From the NCBI RefSeq assembly GCF_021654135.1, contig NZ_JAKGSD010000001.1:124001-188000 (forward strand): a stretch of DNA of 64,000 nt, read 5' to 3'. The stretch comes from Amycolatopsis tucumanensis (GTDB taxonomy: Bacteria > Actinomycetota > Actinomycetes > Mycobacteriales > Pseudonocardiaceae). Shown in pieces: positions 59,359 to 64,000 of the stretch. The stretch's first letter is position 1; every line of letters begins with the position of its first letter. The position numbers and the translations under genes were made by a program. The notes under the pieces are model-generated. The model searched no databases. It was given only the letters and a program-made list of their open reading frames with translations, and had not been told where the DNA came from.

Positions 59359-60606
59359 TCAGGCGTGCGCCACACCGAGCCCGGCGCCCAGGGCCAGCGC
59401 CGCGGCCTCGCCGCGGGAGCTCACTTCCAGCTTCTGCAGCACCCCGGTGACGTGGAACTTCACCGTGCTCTCGGTGACGCCCAGCTCCGCCGCGATCGCC
59501 TTGTTGCGCTTGCCCTGCGCGAGCAGCGCCAGCACCTCCCGCTCGCGGCGGTTGAGGTTCGTCAGCCGCGTTTCGCCGGAGGGCTCGGGCGCGTCCAGCG
59601 GCAGCGAGATCGTCACCCGGCTGCCCCAGCCCGGCGCGGCGTCGATGTCCAGCGCGGCGCCCAGCGTCCGCGCCCGGCCCTGGAGGCCACGGCGCAGTGC
59701 GTCCACGTCCAGCTCGCCGGACCCCTGGTCCCGCACGTCGACCACCAGGCTCGCGCCGTCGCTCGACCACGCGATCCGCAGGCGCGCCAGGCCCGGCTGG
59801 GCGGTGAACGCCAGCACGGCCGTCCGCGTCATCGCCCGCGCGGCGTGCGCGATTTCGCCGGGCACGGAACCGCCGGACGGGGCGACGAACTCGATCGGCG
59901 CCTCGTGGTGGCGCAGCATCTGCCGGATGTCCTCGCGCAGCCGGGCGAACGCCTCCGGCGCGGCCTCCTCGGACAGCGCCTGGTCCGACTTCCGCGCCGA
60001 TCGCAGCGCCAGCAACGCCGCCGACGCCGAGTCCGCCGCCGACAGCCGCGCCCGGCGGTCGTCCAGGCCGGCGGACCGCAGCGTGGTCAGGATCGCCACC
60101 AGCGCCGCCTCGTGCGCGGCCGCCAGCTCGGCGATCGTGCGCTCCCGCTCGCTGGAGGCGGCCCGCGACTCGGCGAGGTAGTCGGGGCTGGCCTGGGCGA
60201 CCTGCTGGCTGATCGAGGTCACCACCAGGCCGAAGATCGCGGCCAGCAGCTCCGGCTCGGGCAGCCGCCGCCGCGCCGCGCGGGGGACCAGCACCAGCAG
60301 GGTGCCGGCCGGATCGAGCACCACCCACACGGTCCGCTCCGCGCCCGCGATCGACGCGGTCGTGCTCACCGGGCGGCCGGGCTCGACCGCGGCCTTCAGC
60401 TCCTCCAGCTCGCCGATCGTGACCTTGTTGATCATCTCGGTGGCGCCGGCGACCTTGCGCGGCCGCCCGGTGCACTCCCGGGTGAACACGACGAGCGCGG
60501 TGTGCGGCCACCGCTCGCCGAGGAACCGCGAGAGGCGGCGGGCGATTTCGTGCAGCGGCCCGTCCACGACCTCGCGCAGAGCCACCAGATCGGACACCGG
60601 ATCCAT
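59359..60606 (-). CDS. LuxR-type regulator with HATPase-like central domain
   Basis: A 415-residue protein. The N-terminal ~150 residues look like a sensor (VSDLVALREVVDGPLHEIAR). A helical segment follows. Residues ~235-345 resemble a histidine-kinase ATPase fold (LRIAWSSDGASLVVDVRDQG, WGSRVTISLPL). A C-terminal LuxR HTH ends it (LNRREREVLALLAQGKRNKA, TESTVKFHVTGVLQKL). A histidine-kinase module fused to an output HTH in one chain is unusual. It is divergent from the formaldehyde-dehydrogenase operon and probably controls it. Confidence 0.85.
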   Translation of the reverse strand: MDPVSDLVALREVVDGPLHEIARRLSRFLGERWPHTALVVFTRECTGRPRKVAGATEMINKVTIGELEELKAAVEPGRPVSTTASIAGAERTVWVVLDPAGTLLVLVPRAARRRLPEPELLAAIFGLVVTSISQQVAQASPDYLAESRAASSERERTIAELAAAHEAALVAILTTLRSAGLDDRRARLSAADSASAALLALRSARKSDQALSEEAAPEAFARLREDIRQMLRHHEAPIEFVAPSGGSVPGEIAHAARAMTRTAVLAFTAQPGLARLRIAWSSDGASLVVDVRDQGSGELDVDALRRGLQGRARTLGAALDIDAAPGWGSRVTISLPLDAPEPSGETRLTNLNRREREVLALLAQGKRNKAIAAELGVTESTVKFHVTGVLQKLEVSSRGEAAALALGAGLGVAHA

Positions 60607-60637
60607 GCGGCCACTCTAACCGGAGGTCGAGGTTTTA

Positions 60638-60653
60638 CTGGTCCGACGACCAG
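60638..60653. promoter_or_regulatory. Dyad between LuxR regulator and mycothiol dehydrogenase
   Basis: CTGGTC (60638-60643) and GACCAG (60648-60653) form a perfect inverted repeat in the 127-bp divergent gap; likely site for the LuxR-type regulator. Confidence 0.5.
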
Positions 60654-60733
60654 GTCGCGGAAACGCCACTCAGGGCTACCGTCGCCAACGGTATGCGTCA
60701 CCGCGCATGCTTCTCCACCGAAAGGAACAGCCG

Positions 60734-61819
60734 ATGCCACAGACGGTCCGCGGCGTGATCGCCCGCTCGAAGGGAGCTCCGGTCGAGCTCACCGACATCG
60801 TGATCCCCGACCCCGGTCCCGGTGAGGTCGTGGTCGCGATCGCCGCGTGCGGGGTGTGCCACACCGACCTGACCTACCGCGAGGGCGGCATCAACGACGA
60901 GTTCCCGTTCCTGCTCGGGCACGAGGCCGCCGGCACCGTCGAAAGCGTCGGCGAAGGCGTCGATTCGGTCCAGCCGGGTGACTACGTCGTCCTCAACTGG
61001 CGCGCGGTGTGCGGCCAGTGCCGGGCCTGCAAGCGCGGCCGCCCGCAGTACTGCTTCAGCACGTTCAACGCCACCCAGAAGATGACCCTGACCGACGGCA
61101 CCGAGCTGACCCCGGCGCTGGGCATCGGCGCGTTCGCGGACAAGACGCTCGTGCACGCCGGGCAGTGCACCAAGGTCGACCCGGCCGCCGACCCCGCCGT
61201 CGCCGGCCTGCTCGGCTGCGGCGTGATGGCCGGGCTGGGCGCGGCGGTCAACACCGGCGCGGTGAGCCGGGGCGATTCCGTCGCGGTGATCGGCTGCGGT
61301 GGCGTCGGCGACGCGGCCATCGCCGGGGCCCGCCTGGCCGGTGCGAACAAGATCATCGCCGTCGACCGCGACGCGAAGAAGCTCGAGTGGGCTACCGAAC
61401 TGGGCGCCACCCACACGGTCAACGCGACCGAGACCGAAGTGGTCGAGGCCGTCCAGGCCCTGACCGGCGGGTTCGGCGCGGACGTGGTGATCGACGCGGT
61501 GGGCAGGCCGGAGACCTGGAAGCAGGCGTTCTACGCCCGCGACCTCGCCGGCACGGTCGTGCTGGTCGGCGTCCCGACCCCGGACATGCGGCTGGAGATG
61601 CCGCTGCTCGACTTCTTCTCCCGCGGCGGCGCGCTGAAGTCGTCCTGGTACGGCGACTGCCTGCCGGAACGGGACTTCCCGGTGCTGGTCGACCTGTACC
61701 TGCAGGGCAGGCTGCCGCTGGACAAGTTCGTCACCGAGCGCATCGGGCTGGACGACGTCGAGAAGGCCTTCCACACCATGCACGCCGGCGAGGTGCTGCG
61801 TTCGGTGGTGGTCTGGTGA
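60734..61819 (+). CDS. mscR: S-(hydroxymethyl)mycothiol dehydrogenase
   Basis: A 361-residue zinc alcohol dehydrogenase of the mycothiol-dependent formaldehyde dehydrogenase type. Catalytic zinc ligands are C39 and H63-E64 in CGVCHTD and GHEAAG. Structural zinc cysteines are C93, C96, C99 and C107. [20 protein letters not shown] is the NAD fold. It oxidises the mycothiol-formaldehyde adduct. ATG 60734 follows AAAGGA. The next gene, a metallo-beta-lactamase-fold protein, is a constant partner. GcoAB activity would be one formaldehyde source in this strain (inference). Confidence 0.94.
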   Translation: MPQTVRGVIARSKGAPVELTDIVIPDPGPGEVVVAIAACGVCHTDLTYREGGINDEFPFLLGHEAAGTVESVGEGVDSVQPGDYVVLNWRAVCGQCRACKRGRPQYCFSTFNATQKMTLTDGTELTPALGIGAFADKTLVHAGQCTKVDPAADPAVAGLLGCGVMAGLGAAVNTGAVSRGDSVAVIGCGGVGDAAIAGARLAGANKIIAVDRDAKKLEWATELGATHTVNATETEVVEAVQALTGGFGADVVIDAVGRPETWKQAFYARDLAGTVVLVGVPTPDMRLEMPLLDFFSRGGALKSSWYGDCLPERDFPVLVDLYLQGRLPLDKFVTERIGLDDVEKAFHTMHAGEVLRSVVVW

Positions 61820-62442
61820 GCTTCCGGATCGACCGGGTCGTCACCTCCGGTGTCTTCGAACTCGACGGCGGCAGCTGGGAGGTCGACAACAACGTCTGGC
61901 TCATCGGCGACGACCACGAGGTGGTGGTTGTCGACGCCGCGCACGACGACAAGCCGATCGTCGAGGCCGTCGCGGGGCGCAAGGTCGTCGCGGTGGTCTG
62001 CACGCACGGCCACAACGACCACGTCACCCACGCGCCGCAGCTCGGCGAGCAGCTCTACGCGCCGGTGCTCCTGCACCCGGGCGACCAGCAGCTGTGGGAC
62101 ATGACCCACGCCGGGCAGGCGTTCTGGAAGGCCGACGACGGTCAGCGCATCGCCGTCGCGGGCACCGAGATCGAGCTGATCCACACCCCGGGCCACTCGC
62201 CCGGCTCGGTGTGCCTGCACCTGCCCGAGGCGAAGGCGCTCTTCACCGGCGACACGCTGTTCGCCGGGGGGCCGGGCGCGACGGGCCGGTCGTTCTCGGA
62301 CTTCCCGACGATCATCGACTCGATCCGGGACCGGCTGTTCAAGCTCCCGGAGGACACCCGGGTGCACACCGGTCACGGCGACGGGACCACCATCGGGACC
62401 GAGGCGCCGCACCTGGCGGAGTGGATCGCACGCGGCTACTGA
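61816..62442 (+). CDS. Metallo-beta-lactamase-fold hydrolase
   Basis: A 208-residue MBL-fold protein with the metal motif [10 protein letters not shown], later [16 protein letters not shown] and GHGDGTT. It resembles glyoxalase-II-like hydrolases and is coupled to the mycothiol dehydrogenase by a GTGA overlap. It probably hydrolyses S-formylmycothiol or a related thioester, completing formaldehyde oxidation to formate (inference). Confidence 0.92.
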   Translation: MSFRIDRVVTSGVFELDGGSWEVDNNVWLIGDDHEVVVVDAAHDDKPIVEAVAGRKVVAVVCTHGHNDHVTHAPQLGEQLYAPVLLHPGDQQLWDMTHAGQAFWKADDGQRIAVAGTEIELIHTPGHSPGSVCLHLPEAKALFTGDTLFAGGPGATGRSFSDFPTIIDSIRDRLFKLPEDTRVHTGHGDGTTIGTEAPHLAEWIARGY

Positions 62443-62445
62443 GCC

Positions 62446-62568
62446 GGCGTGGTCGCCCACGCCGTGGCCGTCGTAGCGCGCCTGGCTACCGCGCGGGCTG
62501 CCCGGCCAAGATGCTGCCACCGCCGCGGTGAGCGAGAACTGGGCAGCCCGCGCTCAGCGCGCGGGCTG
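62446..62568. terminator. Two hairpins between MBL and MFS genes
   Basis: GGCGTGG (62446-62452) with CCACGCC (62457-62463) and a second, stronger stem CAGCCCGCGC (62544-62553) with GCGCGGGCTG (62559-62568). They lie in the 235-bp gap between convergent genes and can terminate both. No gene was found in the gap. Confidence 0.55.
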
Positions 62569-62677
62569 GCCAGTGTCGACGACGGCGGGGCAGCGCTCGC
62601 GCTCAGTGCGCGGCAGGCGTCGGCGACGTGCAGGCAGGTGATGTTCCGCAGCGCGGCCACCCGCCGGGTGCCCCCGC

Positions 62678-64000
62678 TCAGTGCGCCGCAGGCGCGGGCG
62701 TCGCGGCGGCGGGCTTGCGCACGAACAGCGCGGTCACCAGCGCGAGCACCCCGACGACGCCGGCCACCACGAACGCCGTGCGCAGGCCCGTGGCGTCCGG
62801 GATGCCCGCCGGGTCGTTGCTGGCCAGCGTGGCGACGCTGACGAACACCGCGGTGCCGAACGCGCCCGCGACCTGCTGCAGCGTCGCCAGGATCGCGCTG
62901 CCGTGCGAGTACAGGTGGTCCGGCAGCACGCCGAGCGACTCCGTCATCAGCGGCGTCATCATGAAGCCGAGCCCGGCCATCAGCAGCACGTGGATGGCGA
63001 TCACCGCGGCCAGCGGCGAGCCCGGCCCGAGCAGCGCGAACAGCCACATCGACACCGCCAGCGCCAGCGCGCCGGGGATCACCAGCGGCCGCGCGCCGAA
63101 CCGGTCGAACAGCGCCCCGACCGGGCGGCCCAGCAACCCGAGCGTCAGTCCGCCGGGCAGCACCGCCAGCCCGCTGACGAACGTGCTGGTGTGCAGCACG
63201 GTCTGCAGGTACAGCGGCAGCATGATCGAGGCGACCCCGAGCAGGCACACGAACAGCAGCGCGGCCAGCACCAGCGCGACGACGAAACTGCGGTGGGTGA
63301 ACGGCCGCAGGTCCAGCAGCGCCCTGTCCTCGCGCTGCAGCCGCGTCTGCCGCCAGGTGAACACGGCCAGCAGGGCGAGCCCGCCGACGATCGTGGCCCA
63401 CGGCGGCACCGGCGCGTGCCCGCCGCCTTCGCCGATGCCGGCCAGGCCGTAGAGCACGCCGCCGAAACCGAGCGCGGACAGCAGCACCGACGGTACGTCC
63501 AGCGGCACCTTGCGGGTCGAGCTGTCCAGCCGGAACCACGCCGCGCCGATCGCCAGCGCGGCCAGCGCCAGCGGGAGCACGATCCAGAACATCCAGCGCC
63601 AGCCCAGCGACGCGAGCACCGCGCCGCCGATCGTCGGCCCCACCGCGGGGGCCACGGCGATCACGATGGTGATGGTGCCCATCGTCGCGCCGCGCTTGTT
63701 CTCCGGCACCAGGCGCATCACCGACGTCATCAGCAGCGGCAGCATCACGGCGGTGCCGCAGGCCTGGACCACGCGCCCGGCCATCAGCATGCCGAAACCG
63801 GGCGCGAGCCCGCTGATCGCGGTGCCCGCGCTGAACAGGGTCAGCGACGCGAGAAACACCTGGCGCGGGGTGAACCGTTCGAGCAGGAACCCGGTGGTCG
63901 GGATGACCACCGCCATCGTCAGCAGGAACCCGCTGGTCAGCCACTGCACCGTGGTGGTGGAGACGGCCAGGTCGGCGGTGAGGTCGCGCAGCGCGACGCT
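62678..64000 (-). CDS. DHA2-type MFS exporter, 5' end outside the window
   Basis: The frame stays open past the first visible ATG (63949) to the window edge (VALRDLTADLAVSTTTVQW), so the start lies beyond 64000. Visible: VQWLTSGFLLTMAVVIPTTG, AGRVVQACGTAVMLPLLMTS, and later helices typical of 14-helix LmrB/EmrB exporters. The C-terminus RKPAAATPAPAAH is complete. Substrate unknown. Confidence 0.92.
   Translation of the reverse strand, partial: SVALRDLTADLAVSTTTVQWLTSGFLLTMAVVIPTTGFLLERFTPRQVFLASLTLFSAGTAISGLAPGFGMLMAGRVVQACGTAVMLPLLMTSVMRLVPENKRGATMGTITIVIAVAPAVGPTIGGAVLASLGWRWMFWIVLPLALAALAIGAAWFRLDSSTRKVPLDVPSVLLSALGFGGVLYGLAGIGEGGGHAPVPPWATIVGGLALLAVFTWRQTRLQREDRALLDLRPFTHRSFVVALVLAALLFVCLLGVASIMLPLYLQTVLHTSTFVSGLAVLPGGLTLGLLGRPVGALFDRFGARPLVIPGALALAVSMWLFALLGPGSPLAAVIAIHVLLMAGLGFMMTPLMTESLGVLPDHLYSHGSAILATLQQVAGAFGTAVFVSVATLASNDPAGIPDATGLRTAFVVAGVVGVLALVTALFVRKPAAATPAPAAH

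Overview
The window is high-GC, densely packed actinomycete DNA with GTG starts and many 4-bp ATGA/GTGA gene overlaps. The first two genes are recognisable as gcoA (truncated by the window edge) and gcoB, the guaiacol O-demethylase pair known from Amycolatopsis. Together with a mycothiol-dependent formaldehyde dehydrogenase near the right end, this points to an Amycolatopsis (Pseudonocardiaceae) chromosome. I saw no rRNA, tRNA, CRISPR array, insertion sequence or integrase.

Layout. 1-7.3 kb: gcoAB, then small single genes including an SRPBCC-ArsR pair behind a large dyad operator, a DUF899 protein, a TMEM175-like channel and a LysR regulator. 7.3-14.7 kb: a divergent catabolic locus. One arm encodes a Rieske protein, two amidohydrolases and a fluoroacetate-dehalogenase-like hydrolase. 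The other arm encodes an NMT1/SsuA-type ABC importer and a PDR-type reductase. A LysR-type box lies between the arms. 14.7-21.7 kb: an HTH/DUF2975 pair, then a GntP permease, CoA-transferase, HMG-CoA-lyase-like lyase, D-2-hydroxyacid dehydrogenase, glycerate kinase and convergent IclR regulator, which read as one organic-acid pathway ending in phosphoglycerate. 21.8-31 kb: a secreted PHB-depolymerase-like esterase, then a Ser/Thr kinase, an EACC1 protein and a 1457-residue caspase-nSTAND-WD40 protein, followed by a convergent WYL regulator. This matches the organisation of predicted bacterial conflict (suicide or immunity) systems. 31-37 kb: an epoxide hydrolase and a GntR-controlled operon (CoA-transferase with an apparent 1-base frameshift, acyl-CoA dehydrogenase, MaoC/HTD2-like hydratase, CitE-like lyase) that resembles itaconate or methylsuccinate dissimilation. 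37-46 kb: methyltransferase, GNAT and FAD-oxidase genes behind a TPR-LuxR regulator, a GH12 endoglucanase lipoprotein, a DHA2 efflux pump with its TetR repressor, and an esterase ending at a perfect terminator hairpin.

46-55 kb: argG with an ARG-box-like promoter that looks leaderless, then a five-gene operon with every junction a 4-bp overlap: SWIM zinc finger, DUF5691, MoxR AAA ATPase, DUF5682 and VWA protein. This is a widespread but functionally unassigned MoxR-VWA module and the second candidate NTP-dependent system in the window. 55-64 kb: a two-domain ABM protein, a Vps62-like lipoprotein, small stress-type genes, a LuxR/HATPase hybrid regulator divergent from the mycothiol formaldehyde dehydrogenase and its metallo-beta-lactamase-fold partner, and a 5'-truncated MFS exporter.

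Two metabolic themes recur. One is aromatic or methoxy-aromatic breakdown with disposal of the formaldehyde it releases. The other is CoA-dependent cleavage of branched hydroxy-dicarboxylates. All functions are inferred from sequence; starts were chosen by overlap, ribosome-binding site and family length.
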